This document shows positions 44,640-57,119 of a DNA stretch of 64,000 nucleotides, one piece after another. Every line of letters starts with the position of its first letter. The stretch's first letter is position 1. The notes beneath the pieces were generated by a model, which saw only the letters and a program-made list of their open reading frames with translations, did no database searches and had not been told where the DNA came from. This stretch comes from Mauremys mutica. Taxonomy: Eukaryota; Chordata; Testudines; Geoemydidae. Location: positions 24,388,965 through 24,452,964 of the forward strand of contig NC_059082.1 of the NCBI RefSeq assembly GCF_020497125.1, read 5' to 3'. A program made the translations under genes and the position numbers.

Positions 44640-46010
44640 TATTGTAGCGGTGAAGGAGGGGCAGGGTTGGGGCATCCCAGCCAGGGATTCCTACCATGCA
44701 CAAGGGCCCAGCTGCTTGTCCCAGTGAGGCTGGGGACGGACAGGCCTTTCTCTTCCCCTGCTCGGCCAGTCCTGGGGGCGGGAGGAGATCAGCACCACCT
44801 CCGGGAATCTCCCCTGGCTGCAGGAATCTCTATGGCCACTGCCTTCAGAGACCAGCTCTAAAGGCAGCACAGAAGTGAGGGTGGCAACCCCACAACTCCT
44901 CACAACCGCCTCTTGGGTCAGGACCCCCATGGTAACAGCATCGTTACATACAATCCCACTGTGCGCCTCTAAGAGGCAATCCTTCCCCTCTCACAAGCAC
45001 AGAGTCTGAGTGTAGCAAAAGCCTTTTAATAAAAGAGGGACACAATGCTGCATTATGTTGGGGAAACACCACAAACAGGATTCATAACACAAACCATGAG
45101 CAAAAGACCCACTCCCGAGTAAGTTTGGCAGTGTCCTTTTCCCCTCAGGGTCTTAAGTCCAGCAACCCAACAGTCACCCCACCCACAGTTTGTGTCCTTG
45201 GTCAGTGCAGTCCCCCAGAGTTCAGAAGTTCATCTGCAGAGTTTACCTCCCCCTGCCTGGGTGGAAATGAGGGAAATGGGGGGGAGGGCAATCTTACATG
45301 CTCCACTGCTCGGGTTGATGGCCGATTGCCACACCTCTCCATGGGATTCTGCTGCAGTCTTCACCGCCAGCTGCTCCACTCCGCCAGCCGCCCTGCTATC
45401 CACTCCACTCCGCCAGCCATGCCTCTCCGCTGGCCACTTGCCAATTTGTCTTCAACCCACCCCGCAACATAGCTCTCAGCAACTTCAGCTCTTTAGTGAC
45501 TTCAGCTGGTAGTAGCAGAGCCTCAGTGCTCATGTACCACTAGCCCAAAGTAGATCAAATGCTTAGACCCAGGTATCAGTTATTTCAGCTCTGTAGCATG
45601 CAACAAGACTCCTAATGGAGTCAAAATTGCACAGTGTCAAGAAGAGGAGGCAAGAGTGGTGTTTAGGGCCCATACTACCAGGTACACATACCTATCCCCA
45701 GCCTCTCTCAATTCACTGGGTTTTAGAACCCATGTCCCTTGCCTAGCGAGTCCTACTTAGTTGAGGGCAAGTCTCTCCGTCATAAAATTCCAAATACAGT
45801 TCTACTGTCCTTGATTCAAATAACCAGGATAACAACCCTGCCCCAATAACAAAGAGACTGTGGATTCCACAGCAGCCAACGTGACCATTTGGACAAGCAG
45901 TCCATCATGCTAGACAGGATGGGTGTGCCCATGCAAACATCAGCCCCTGAAGTCCTTTTCCACAGCTCACCACTAGATGTCAGGGTAGAGCCCATTCTGA
46001 CTCTGCTTAC
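44640..46010. repeat. Unclassified repeat-like block
   Basis: The part from about 45000 to 46010, ending 'ATGTCAGGGTAGAGCCCATT', is recognisable to me as a recurrent turtle sequence, but I cannot place its ends or class. The start (44640-45000) is GC-rich. A few frames of 77-115 codons lie within it and show no domain. Confidence 0.3.
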
Positions 46011-47528
46011 ATTTGCATTCAAATTATAAGCATTCACATGAACAGCCATTCCCAATTCTTCCAAACAAAAACCTTTTTTGACATGTTCATAACTGAAAGA
46101 CCAGAGAGAGGTGCTTGGAGAATCATACATATTCATTGATTAAAAACTGTTGATAGCTACAATACTATAAATTACTTTTATAGACATACTCACAAATCAT
46201 CTATTAACCTTCCTTTGTATCTGTACATACAGTACATACCAACTATCCATTTGCAAAATATAACTAAGACAAAATATAAAATTCTAAATAAATGTATGGA
46301 GGCTAAAAGCATGAAAAAAATCTTTGTTCATTCTGATGTTCCTGGTTATAAAAAAAATCTATGAATCAGAATCATCCAACAGTTAAACAGTTGTTCTAAG
46401 TTGATTGATTTAAATTGTTTCGGAAAATAAAAGGCACCAATCAATACATCAAATCAATCAAAAGAGGAATTCTTCCTCCCACTACCACCTCTCAACACTG
46501 ACTTCAGGGGCCGAAGCTCCATAGTAGGCCAGAGGAGAATTCTCCCATGGCACAGATATAAACTGCCCTAGGCTTGCCCGTCACATCCTCTGACATAGGG
46601 GATGTGCCAGCATGTGGGGGAAAAGGCAGGACAATCCTGAGCCAATCTGAGTTTTCGAGCTGCCCATACAGCTGTACCATGCCCCAGTGAGCCCAGAATT
46701 TCAGAGATACAATGGTGCTTCAAAGCACATTCCTCCAGCAGGCGCAGCACAGTCTGATTCCAATTCATTGGAGTGACAAACATTGCTATTCTAAATTAGC
46801 TCATATGTTTTTAGTTAAGGATGAAAAACAAAGGGCCAAATTATACTTGAAAGGTACAGGCCTGTCTTGCACATGGTCCACAGCCATACTGCAGCTGGAG
46901 TGCTTCAGGGAGGATTGTGCAATAAGAGAAACACCATCACCTGGAGCTCCACAGAGAACTAAGGATCCTAACTTGATAAGTGCTGAGTCCCCTCAATGGC
47001 TGTTGAAATTAATAGGAGTTAAAGGTCTAACTATCAGTCTTAAAGGGGTAAGACATGACTGTTTAGAAGTGTACAGTCATGTAACAATGTTCAGCAGGTG
47101 CAGGATTGTATGTGACAATTGCCAGTTTTCAAAATGTTACCTTAGAAAAGTTTTAATTATGATATATTCCACCAATGCTCATTTATGAGATTTACTGTAC
47201 ATGTTAATTGTACAGCAGTGGAACAATCCGGTATCAGTGTGTAAAAGTATTCCTTTAAAAGAAGTAATAGGTCAGACTACATTGTAATATTAATCCTCAT
47301 CAAGGAACAGGAAGCTTTATCTTCATTCTGTTTTCTTGCATTGAAAAGGCCATCAAATATTACAGATAATGTTGTACAGATTAAATATCAGAAATAACGT
47401 CTGACAGTCCAAACACCCATCTATGAAGTTTTGTACGATTTGGGAAGCTATAAGAAAACCACCCAAAACTATGCATATGAATAAAATGAACAGAAACACC
47501 CAAAACAGGGAGTTTACTCGTGACATTG

Positions 47529-47686
47529 GATAAATGGGTCACATGGTGTTTTTAGAGTATTATCAGGAAAATACATGCATACTAATAGGATATAAAACTG
47601 GGTTCTCGATAAGTAGGTCATGTAGTAGTTTTATAGTCTATTCAAATGTACACATCCATACTAATGGAATACAAAACTGGGTTCTG
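47529..47686. repeat. 79-bp tandem repeat, two diverged copies
   Basis: Unit 1 starts GATAAATGGGTCACATGGTG (47529). Unit 2 starts GATAAGTAGGTCATGTAGTA (47608). Both end with AAAACTGGGTTCT. The two copies differ at many positions, so the duplication is old. The beginning of a third unit may follow at 47687. Confidence 0.8.
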
Positions 47687-48756
47687 TAAAAGTAAGAAGA
47701 TTAAACAGACCATAAAAATCCCATAACATAGACAGGGATGACTGAGGAGGCTGCACTGCTAGACAGCTGTATGTATTTGTCAGGGATAATCAGTTTTCTG
47801 AAACATTGTGTGTGTCTTTTCTCACTGAATTGTTTGATATTGTCTCTGGGGGAATATCATGTTTTCCTGCTAGCCCAGAGCAATAAAGATATAGCACTAT
47901 TTTAAAATTGGATGTTACAAAGTTACTCTGCCTCTTCAGGGCTTTAAATTACCAAGCTCAAAAAGGTGAGAAAAAAAGAAAAAAAGAAAGTTCAGAAGAA
48001 CAGACACAGAAAAAGAATTGAAAGGTTTGATTGAAAGGTAGGCATTAATTCCTCTCCCAGTTTATATTCCTGATGATGGGGTAATTAAAACTAGTCCTTG
48101 TTAGATAAATGCATTATATAAGTAGAAGAAGCAAAGTATAGTAATATAAAGAAATACACTTTGCAACTCTAAAATATAGTAAGTGCTTTCTCTTGCCTTT
48201 TTTACTTAAAGACAGAAATCAAATGTTTGAGTAATTAAATATGCTTGTAATTTCTTTTATATTAAATAACAAACTGCACTAACTTCAAGTTTTCAGTTCC
48301 AGCATTCCATCCATTTCTGCTCCCTTTCAGAGTCTGTTGTAAATGGCAGAAGCAAAAAAGACTATTTTCAAAAGGCAGAAGGTCTAGCCTCCCCTTTTAG
48401 GAGCACAATATGTACATGCACAAAGGAACTGTGCGCGCAAATCTGAATATTTGTGCCTCCAACCATTTGATTGTGGCCACATTGTGGCTATAATAACCCA
48501 AGTACTAAGATTTGTATTCACAATTTTACTGCAGGTATAATACAAATTTTGCAGGTGCAACTTGCACCCACAGTAAAGCTTCCTTCTCCTTCCCTCCTCT
48601 CTCCCTAGCACATCCCTTTTTAAAATTTGGATCTTAAGGTGAAAAACAATTTTAAAAAAAAACCTTGTATCTACAAAGTGTCATGTCCAATTAACTTTAA
48701 ACTTTTCCCAAATCTTCTACTCCAACAAAAAACTGTACATATATAGATGGGTTCAT

Positions 48757-48800
48757 ACATATATATATATATATATGAAGTGTGTGTATGTGTGTGTTTG
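48757..48800. repeat. (AT)n / (GT)n microsatellite
   Basis: An AT dinucleotide run at 48757-48776 is followed by TGTGTGTATGTGTGTG. Confidence 0.95.
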
Positions 48801-49686
48801 TTCAAAATGGGGAAAGTTACATTCCTATTTACAGTTCCATCATAATATGTTGCATTCTTCACCCCTCATCACAGTGGAACTGCTGTGGGATCACCTCCTT
48901 CTTTTCCCTCTAAGAACAGAGTGCACTGTATAATGTCAAGGGAATATACAAATGGTATCAGTGCCTGCATGACAGTGTATCTTTATCCTGGTCAAGACTT
49001 GATGGTCTCCCCGCTCTTTTGAACCTGATGGTCCTGACCCATTTGTAAACATACTCTGTATATCTATCATGCTGTCTGCCTTACTGCACTGATAGGCAAA
49101 AACCAATAAAAAGAATTTTAACAAACAACACCATGTCTGTCAGGCAGGCAGATAGGGCTGGCGTTTTGGAATTGCCTGTCACAGGAAAGAAAAAGAGCAA
49201 AATCAAGCAGAACAAATTTGAAAAAAAAAAAAAAAAGCCAGACATCCTATCAGTGGGGGGGGGTCACAATTTTTTTTTAAATCAAATTCTGGCTTGAGCT
49301 GTTCTTTCATCCTCACCCTCTTGGGTACCTCAGCATTGTTTACTATTGCTAGCTATGGGGCCTTAACTGAATGATGGAGGCATATGCTGGAATAATGATA
49401 GTCACTATTCCCTCAAGTTAGGCAGGTTTTTTTAGTGACATCAATGAGCTGGTGTCACTTAGAGATTTGGGGTCCAATTCAGAAGTGATTCCATTTGAGT
49501 CTAACCGAAACCTAATTTGCATCATCTTCTTCAGTCCCCCACCTCCCGATGTCAGCTTAGACTCCCTTGCTTACCTAGAACTGATTAATGAAGACTCACA
49601 TTAATGTACTAATGTACAATTTATATCCTCCCACTCTTTTTTTTTTTCCAGATCACCTCTGAATTTGTCCCATTGCAGCAAACTGA

Positions 49687-49827
49687 GGGCTCATCTACAC
49701 TTGGAAATTTACCAGAATAGCTATTCCAGAATAGTTATTTTGGTATAAGCCCTCACGTAGACATTCTTATTCTAGAATAACTGTTCAGAATAGAGATTTC
49801 AGTGTATTTCCAAGTGTAGACAAGCCC
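49687..49827. mobile_element. Harbinger-type MITE, 141 bp
   Basis: Starts GGGCTCATCTACACTTGG and ends CCAAGTGTAGACAAGCCC, inverted repeats with two mismatches in 18. TGA flanks both sides (49684-49686 and 49828-49830). Inner arms CAGAATAGCTATTCCAGAAT pair with AGAATAACTGTTCAGAATAG, giving a long imperfect hairpin. The end resembles those at 13.1, 62.1 and 62.6 kb (GTCTACAC), so the same transposase type is likely. Confidence 0.8.
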
Positions 49828-49830
49828 TGA

Positions 49831-52207
49831 GTCTGAATGTAAAAGAGTCTAGTGCTGGTGTACATCACACATTGATGGACCAGAGGAAAAGACGGCAACA
49901 AGAAACACAACAGTAAGGTATATTAATGAACAAATTAAAGTAGGCCAAACCCTTCCATTAATTTACACCTCCATTTCAGCGCCTCAGAGTGCAAGCTATG
50001 CCAGCAAAAACTCCCTTGCGTCCACTTACTGATGTACGAACAAATGCAAGTCTGAATCAGCCTATGTGAGTCTAAACAAATCTAAAGTAACCCATTTACA
50101 TCCCCTTGAACTTCACCTCTGAATCTGGCCCTTTGTATCCACTACACTTTCCATCTCTTCAGTTTTATCCACACAAGAAATCTTTTGCCCTACCCTCAGT
50201 GAAATCTATCATAGCATACAGCATCTTCTAAAGAGCTGATATCCCTCACAGTTAGATCCCATGATATCTCTTCATTCTCTCTGCTATAGATCTTTATAGT
50301 AGCTATCAAGCATCACATTATTTAAAGTTACACAGCTTATTTAAAAGGATGCTTTATTTTCCAGCTTAGTCAAAACCCTGACTTGCTTTTTTACAGGAAA
50401 AGTGGCAAAGCTCTGGCTTTTGCAAAATATTTATTTAATGGGACATTAATATTTTTCTTTTATCTCCATATGGAAAGTAAACCTTTAAAACGTTCTACAT
50501 TAAAAAAATCTACTGACTTTTAAAAGTTTCAGAATTATATGTCTGAACGTTCTCCTTGAATGTAAATTTTGGATAACACTCAGAACTCTGATTAGAATAT
50601 TATTTTATATTAAACTTGCTACTGATCTGAAGCATTACGCAGTAGTCTGGGAGGGTATAGCCATGTATCGGTCTAGTATCCTCTTAAAATCCAAGGGAGT
50701 TCTAACCAGATTTTATCGATCCCAAAAGCTAGCCCTGTGATTTTTTTTTCTGGGGGGAGAGCAGGATGCTGTCAGAATCAGGCAAATGTTGAAGTTGAGC
50801 TCAATCCTTGATATATCTGTTTATGAAGGACTGAGCGGAAGGGCATCGCTGCAAGCTGCAATGGTCAGTATCCCATTTTTCTGCTTAGGGAATATATGGC
50901 CATATTGGATAAGACACCGAACCTAGAACAAACTTAAAGGAAAGAGCCATAGTCAAATCAAAGCAGAGTTTCTGGAGACTTCCAATGGGAAAAAAAGAGT
51001 TTCATCTTATTTCTTCCGGGGGGGGGGGGGGGCCGAAGGGAGGGAAATAAGGGACGTAAGGTGGTGATACATCTCCCAAACAAATGGTCAATTATTAAGG
51101 TTATAGTTTGTTACGGGCAACAAAACATGTAAAAGTCCAAGAGTAGTATCTATAGTTTTCAGTTGAAACTAACACGTTAATGGATTCTATCTGAAAAATT
51201 TAGTCAAAATAAATAACTTTTTCTATCCCTGTCTACAATACTCCTTGTCATCTCTTGTTCAGTTAAAGGAATTGCCTGTTTTCAAACCTCTGCAAAGCCA
51301 GAATTTCAGTTGACTCAAAAAACATGTGTCAAGCAACTCATGTATTGATAATAAAACATCAGTTCATATAACTTTTGTTGTTGTCAAGAGAATAGGATTA
51401 GTGAAATAATATAATCAATTTATTGCTATCTTTACAGCTAGTCAGAGCCTGGGTGAGAGCACAATGCCTCTCATGGTGATTTTTAAGTAAAATGCATTCT
51501 GGGAGTTACTGTGAATGTCTATACATTTCATCTTTACTTTAAATTGCACTGAAAGCTGATTTCAAGAACCTAGCAAATTTTGACTTCTCTTATAAGGCAC
51601 TTGCAAGTACATTGTTATTAAAACCACAGTACAAACAATATTTTCAGTCACAGCGAAACATACTTTAGATTTGGCTGCCTAGAAAGTGTCATAATAGGGA
51701 CTTCCTAAATCTTGAATCAGTGACCAACCAGATATCCTGCTACCAACCTACATGCTTTGTTCTGGTGATTTTCTGTGTATGCAGATACAATGCATTAAAT
51801 AAAATAGGCCAGATTCTCAGGCTCTGGTAAGGCCCCTTTTCACTGCTGCTGCTGCGTTATAAGACAGCAACTGAAGATTCACCTGCTGGGAAGTGCTACA
51901 CCACCTGCTATGTTCCCCTGAGTATTGGGGGTATTTCTGGACAAGTCAGAAGCATGGGGAACACAATGTACTCCAGTAGAGAAGCTCCACTGGAGTTGAT
52001 CTCCATTGGCAAAAATCAGAGCAGCCCTGAAGCTGCTCTAACGTGTGCTGAATGCCAGTTTGGTACCTAGTAACATCATGGATCAGGAGAGAACGCCACC
52101 TATGACTCTCGACCTCCCAAGGTGTACCAAGAACTGCACTGGAGTTTGTGGGGATCTGCCCCAATATATGAAACCGACATGCATCAAGTGAATCATTCTG
52201 TAATCAT
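49831..52207. other. Non-coding stretch, no gene seen
   Basis: CACCTCTGAATCTGGCCC (about 50116) and GCCAGATTCTCAGG (about 51808) are motifs of dispersed repeats. A run of 15 G lies at 51018-51032. No gene is seen. Confidence 0.5.
51018..51032 (+). repeat. Poly-G run (15 G)
   Basis: An uninterrupted G tract flanked by TTCC and CCGAAG. Such tracts can form intramolecular G-quadruplexes and are prone to length error. Confidence 0.95.
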
Positions 52208-52615
52208 GTTAAAACTAGGACTGTCGATTAATCACAGTTAACTCATGTGATTAACTACAAAAATTAATTGCGATTTAAAAAATTAATCACAATTAATCGC
52301 ACTGTAAAACAATAAAATACTAATTGAAATTTATTAAATATTTTTGGATATTTTTCTACATTTTCAAATATATTGATTTCAATTACAACACAGAATACAA
52401 AGTGTACAGTGCTCACTTTATATTATTTTTATTACAAATATTTGCACTGTAAAAATGATAAACAAAATAAATAGTATTTTTCAGTTCACCTTTTACAAGT
52501 ATTGTAGTGCAATCTCTTTATCATGAAAGTATAACTTACAAATATATATTTTTTTGTTACATAACTGCACTCAAAAAATAAAACAATGTAAAACTTTAGC
52601 GCCTACAAGTCCACT

Positions 52616-52857
52616 CAGTCCTACTTCTTGTTCAGCCAATCACTAAGACAAACAAGGTAGTTTACATTTACAGGAGATACTGCTGCCTGCTTCTTATTTG
52701 CAATGTCACCAGAAGGTGAGAACAGGCATTCGCATGGCACTGTTGTAGCTGGCGTCACAAGATATTTATGTGCCAGATATGCTAAACATTCGTATGCCCC
52801 TTCATGCTTCGGCCACCATTCCAGAGGACATGCTTCCATGCTGATGATGCTCACTAA
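52616..52857 (-). pseudogene. hAT transposase C-terminal dimerisation region (left arm)
   Basis: Minus-strand translation gives ACPLEWWPKHEGAYECLAYL, then AHKYLVTPATTVPCECLFSP and, near the end, LVCLSDWLNK. This is the hAT family dimerisation motif ('W....yP.La..A...L..pat.v..Er.FS..g'), here with Cys-Glu-Cys before LFS where the family usually has ER. The frame is open for about 77 codons but lacks the DDE core and zinc finger, so it is a terminal fragment. Confidence 0.8.
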
Positions 52858-53284
52858 AAAAAAAATGCTTTAAATAAATTTGTGACTGAACTTCTTGGGG
52901 GAGAACTGTATGTCTCCTGTTCTGTTTTACCTGCATTCTGCCATATATTTCATGTTCTAGCAGTCTCAGATGATGACTCAGCACATGTTCTTTTTAAGAA
53001 CAGTTTCACAGCAGATTTGACAAAATGCAAAGAAGGTACCAATGTGAGATTTCTAAAAATAGCACTCAACCCAAGATTAAAGAATCTGAAGTGCTGTCCG
53101 AAATCTGAGAGGGACAAGGTGTGGCGCATGCTCTCAGATGTCTTAAAAGAGCAACACTCAGATGTGGAAACTACAGAACCTGAACCACCAAAAAAGAAAA
53201 TCAACCTTCTGCTGGTAGCATCTGACTGACTCAGATGATGAAAATGAACATGCGTTGGTCCACTCTCCTTTGGATAGTTATCGA

Positions 53285-53516
53285 GCAGAACCCATCATCA
53301 GCACGGACGCATGTCCTCTGGAATGATGGCTGAAGCATGAAGGCACATATGAATCTTTAGCGCATCTGGCACATAAATATCTTGCAACGCCAGCTAAAAC
53401 AGTGCCATGCAAATGCCTGTTCTCACTTTCAGGTGACATTGTAAACAAGAGGCAGCAGCATTATCTCCTGCAAATTGTAACCAAACACTTTTGTCTGAGC
53501 GATTGGCTGAAGTAGG
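53285..53516 (+). pseudogene. hAT transposase C-terminal dimerisation region (right arm)
   Basis: Plus-strand translation gives DACPLE, a stop, WLKHEGTYESLAHLAHKYLA, then TVPCKCLFSLSGDIVNKRQQ and FCLSDWLK. It is the mirror partner of the left arm and more decayed, with a stop in the conserved tryptophan region. Immediately upstream (52882-53229) is transposase-derived sequence with a 115-codon frame that I read as out-of-phase remnant. Confidence 0.75.
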
Positions 53517-54030
53517 ACTGAGTGGACTTGTAGGCTCTAAAGTTTTACATTGTTTTATTTTTAATGCAGTTTTTTGGTACATAATTCTACATTTATAAGT
53601 TCAACTTTCATGATGGAGATTGCACTACAGTACTTGTATTAGGTGAATTGAAAAATATGTCTTTACAGTGCAAATATTTGTAATAAAAAAATAATGTGAG
53701 CACTGTACACTTTCTATTCTGTGTTGTAATTGATATAAATATATTTGAAAATGTAGAAAAACATCCAAAATATTTAATACATTTCAATTGGGATTCTATT
53801 GTTTAACAGTGCGATTAAACGTGCAATTAATTGCTATACATTTTTTTAAATGTGATTAATTTCTTTGTTAGTCGCATGAGTTAACTACGATTAATCGACA
53901 GCCCTAATCAGTACATTTGAAAATCTAGAAAACATCCAAAAATATTTAAATAAATGGCCTTGTATTATTGTTTAACAGTGTGATTAATTGCAATTAATTT
54001 TTTGAATAGCTTGACAGCCCTAGTTAAAAC

Positions 54031-55620
54031 AAAAGTAAATTCTAGTAAAGAAACTAAGCCTGGTGAAAAGAGCAGAAGTTTTTCCAGTGCTGCCAATTCT
54101 CTGAATTGTCTTAAGTCTCACGATATCTGGAGTTTTTCTTAAATCCCCAGATGCTGGAATTAAGATTATTGCCTGTGAATCCCATATTTCATTTTAAAAT
54201 AAATGTAAGTTTCTAGATCTCATGGATGGGGAGAAAAATCTTGAAAATGTATACCCTAAACCACCAACACCAGAATCCAAATTAAAAGAATCCAAAATTT
54301 ATTTTAAAATCTCATGATTTTGGAGTGCCTGATTTATGATTTGGGCAAGTTTGGGGTTGGTAATACTAGTTACTACTTTGATTCCATATAATTACAAACA
54401 ACCAAGCAATATTGTTTTATTAAGCATAAGCTTTTAATATGCAACTCATTTTCCTAAGAAGTGTATCAAAAATCCTTCTGAATACCTGAGGGATATTCAG
54501 CCAAGCAATATTTGCTGCAACTGGTAGACTTCCTGGCCTCAAGTTTTTCAACAGGCAGGCCCTTATCAAAAGGAAGCCCAAAAGGTATCAGCAGAGACAA
54601 CAGGATATCAAGACCCAATGAACTCAGACTAAGTCCAAGATATACTGCCAGAATTTGACCACCTTCGGGCATTCCCGCCAGACATGGAGGAAAGTGGCTT
54701 TAACCATACAAAGCACCAGTCTCTGATGTGCCATCCTCTCAACAAAATAAATACAAATTAAGGAACAGAATAAAATGTAAAGGGTTTTTTACTTACTTGC
54801 CTATCAGATTATGGTCCTTATAGTTTCTGCTGAAAAACTTGATTTCAATGGAATTCATAAAGTAAGTTGCCTCACATGGACTTTTCATTTCCACAGCTTT
54901 ACTAAATATTTCTTAATTTGGGTGGGAGGGAACAGGCTAACATAATCAGACATACCCTTCTCATTCTGCACCCCAAGTATCTGCCTTTTCTACCTCTTAT
55001 GCTCAGGGACTAGACAAGCTGAACTTCCACCCAAAACATGACATGAATCAAACTCAACTTTTTAAAGGGTTGCTGGTTCTGCCCCCTACCCCCTGGCCTT
55101 CCTTCTCCATTTTGTGCACCTTTGGGCAAAAGTACCAAAGTGTCAGAAGACTGACAATTCTCATACTATTTCTGACCTCACTGGAATGCAAAATTACTAG
55201 AAAACTTCTGGAAATTAATTTAATCCACTAACGAGGAAAAATTTGTTGTAGACAACTCATGATGAAGCTTGAATCGGCTGCTGCTAAACCAGCAGCTAAT
55301 GCACTAAATGGGCAATAGCTTGAATTAACCATTGTGCAATTGGAGCTATCACTTTTAACGAAAGTTTCAGATAACCTTGACTCTACCACCAAACCTTCTG
55401 TGGTTCATCCACTACTGCTTACAGTTTTCCCACTTATTCTGGAGAGAAATGTTTTTCAGTCTGAATTGTGCAAGAGAAGAAACTGCAGATGCTCCAGGAA
55501 TTATGGAGTTCAGAAGCAGGGAGTTCTGGCTCCTAAGTAGCTGTGAGTGCAAAGTCCCCTAAGAGAAGAATTTGGAGGGAATCTCCTTGAGGAGAGTTTT
55601 CCTGTAAGCGAGGACAACTT
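54031..55620. other. Non-coding stretch, no gene seen
   Basis: AT-rich, no domain in any frame, no transposon ends recognised. Confidence 0.55.
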
Positions 55621-55621
55621 A

Positions 55622-55869
55622 GGTCTGAGTTAAAATAACCCTATGTGTATTCTGCAGTCTATGTTGGCATAATTTATGTCTCTCAGGGATGTGAATAAAC
55701 CAACCCCCTGAGCAACATAAGTTACACTGACATAAGCGCTTGTGTGCACAGCGCTATGTCAGCGGGAGAGCTTCTCCTGTCAACAGAGCCTCTTCACCAG
55801 ACACACTGCACCGGCACAGCTGTATCGGTACAACTGCGCCACTGCAGCGCTTTACACATAGACATGGCC
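55622..55869. mobile_element. Probable Harbinger-type MITE, diverged
   Basis: GCGCTATGTCAGCGGGAGAG followed by CTTCTCCTGTCAACAGAG forms an internal hairpin of the kind found in the turtle MITEs with a GTCTACAC end. A right end CATAGACATGGCC precedes TGA, and TTA precedes the left end. The outer inverted repeats are weak, so boundaries are approximate. Confidence 0.5.
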
Positions 55870-56600
55870 TGACTTAAAAACAAAAGGTTTTTTCCCCCTT
55901 TTAAATTGTAGATGTTTTAGCCTCACATGTGCACTGCCAGGGGGAGGCCCTGAGGCTCAGTGTCAACAGCTGAGGAACACTTACATTTCATGGGAGGGTG
56001 ATTTTTTAAAAAGGAACAAAGCTCTAGCCTGTGTGGGCAACATACCTCATTAACTAATTACAGTGATATTTTAACCTCCAATTAGCAAAGAGTGCCTGAA
56101 AACCACTATGTGACCTTCATAAAGAAGGGTCACTATTATTCTTATGGATGACATTAGCACAGCATTACTAACCAGCTTACCTCCCTCTACCGCCACATTT
56201 TTTGGCTGGCCTCAAACCAATTTTAGGTCAGAACATTTGCAAATGCGTATAAATATTTTGTATATACAGTTGAACCCTGTTATGTCGCCGGCCTAGGGGT
56301 TTGCCAAAAAGCGTCGAGATAACCGATGATCGAGATAAACCCCTATCCACCCCCCCACCCCTGAACTCCCCTGCCCTCTCTCCAACACCCCCTCCCTGCC
56401 CCCTTACCGCGGTGCCTGCACGTGGCTGGATCCGGCGAAGCGGGACGGGGAAGCGGGGCCGGGCGGCCGTGGACGGGGACCCGGAGCCGGGCAGCCAAAG
56501 AAGCGGGACCGGGTAAGCGGGGCCGGGCGGCAGGCGAAGTGGGACCGGGCGGCGGGCGAAGCGGGACCGGGGAAGCGGGGCCGGGCGGGGGGGGGGCGGG

Positions 56601-56816
56601 GACCGGGGAAGCGGGGCCGGGCGGCGGGCGGGCGGGGACCGGGGAAGCGGGGCCGGGCGGCGGGCGGGCGGGGACCGGGGAAGCGGGGCCGGGCGGCGGG
56701 CGGGCGGGGACCGGGGAAGCGGGGCCGGGCGGCGGGCGGGCGGGGACCGGGGAAGCGGGGCCGGGCGGCGGGCGGGCGGGGACCGGGGAAGCGGGGCCGG
56801 GCGGGCGGCGAAGCGG
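56601..56816. repeat. 36-bp GC-rich minisatellite, six near-identical units
   Basis: GACCGGGG recurs at 56601, 56637, 56673, 56709, 56745 and 56781, exactly 36 bp apart, each followed by AAGCGGGGCCGGGCGGCGGG. Degenerate units extend to both sides (about 56440-56880). Because 36 is a multiple of three, all frames stay open and give a 12-residue proline/arginine repeat (RSPPARRPAPLP on the minus strand). The frames of 200-276 codons are therefore artefacts of the repeat. Confidence 0.95.
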
Positions 56817-56961
56817 GGCCCGAAGCGGGGCCGGGCGGGCGGCGAAGCGGGGACCGGGGAAGCGGGGCCAGGCAAGCGGGTACACGGGGAACCGCGGGGC
56901 TGGGGACGCGGGGCTGGGGAGCCGGGGAGCGGGCGGCCGGGGACGTGGGGAGCCGGGCGGC

Positions 56962-57119
56962 CAGGGACGCAGGGAGCCGGGCGTCTGGGGAACAGCGCGG
57001 CTGGGGAGCTGGGGAGCGGGCGGCTGGGGACACGGTGGGTCAGGGACGCAGGGAGCCGGGCGGCTGGGGAACCGCGCGGCTGGGGAGCCGGGGCTAGGGC
57101 AGGAGTCGCGTGGCCGGGG
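56962..57119. repeat. 79-bp GC-rich tandem duplication
   Basis: CAGGGACGCAGGGAGCCGGG occurs at 56962 and again at 57041, and both are followed by a GCGCGGCTGGGGAG segment. This is a second, longer tandem period next to the 36-bp array. Confidence 0.8.

Larger units (their letters stand above)
46011..49683. other. Non-coding stretch, no gene seen
   Basis: The longest frame (46712-47188, 158 codons) includes simple dispersed-repeat sequence (CCCCTCAATGGCTGTTGAAA, about 46990) and has no domain, so I treat it as chance. Small tandem and dinucleotide repeats are listed separately. Confidence 0.5.
52216..54022. mobile_element. hAT transposon built as an inverted duplication of its 3' end
   Basis: The outer ends are TAGGACTGTCGATTAATC (left) and TTGACAGCCCTA (right). 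The flanks gttaaaac (52208-52215) and gttaaaac (54023-54030) are an exact 8-bp target duplication, so these are true insertion boundaries. The left 640 bases are the reverse complement of the right part (about 53290-53906), and both encode the hAT C-terminal dimerisation region in opposite directions. The transposase catalytic core is absent. Inside the right boundary a complete end GATTAATCGACAGCCCTA already occurs at 53889-53906, and 53907-54022 is a second, shorter copy of the terminal 115 bases. Confidence 0.9.

Noticed and set aside
46712..47188. 158-codon plus-strand frame
   Set aside because: Contains dispersed-repeat sequence and shows no domain. No supporting exon structure.
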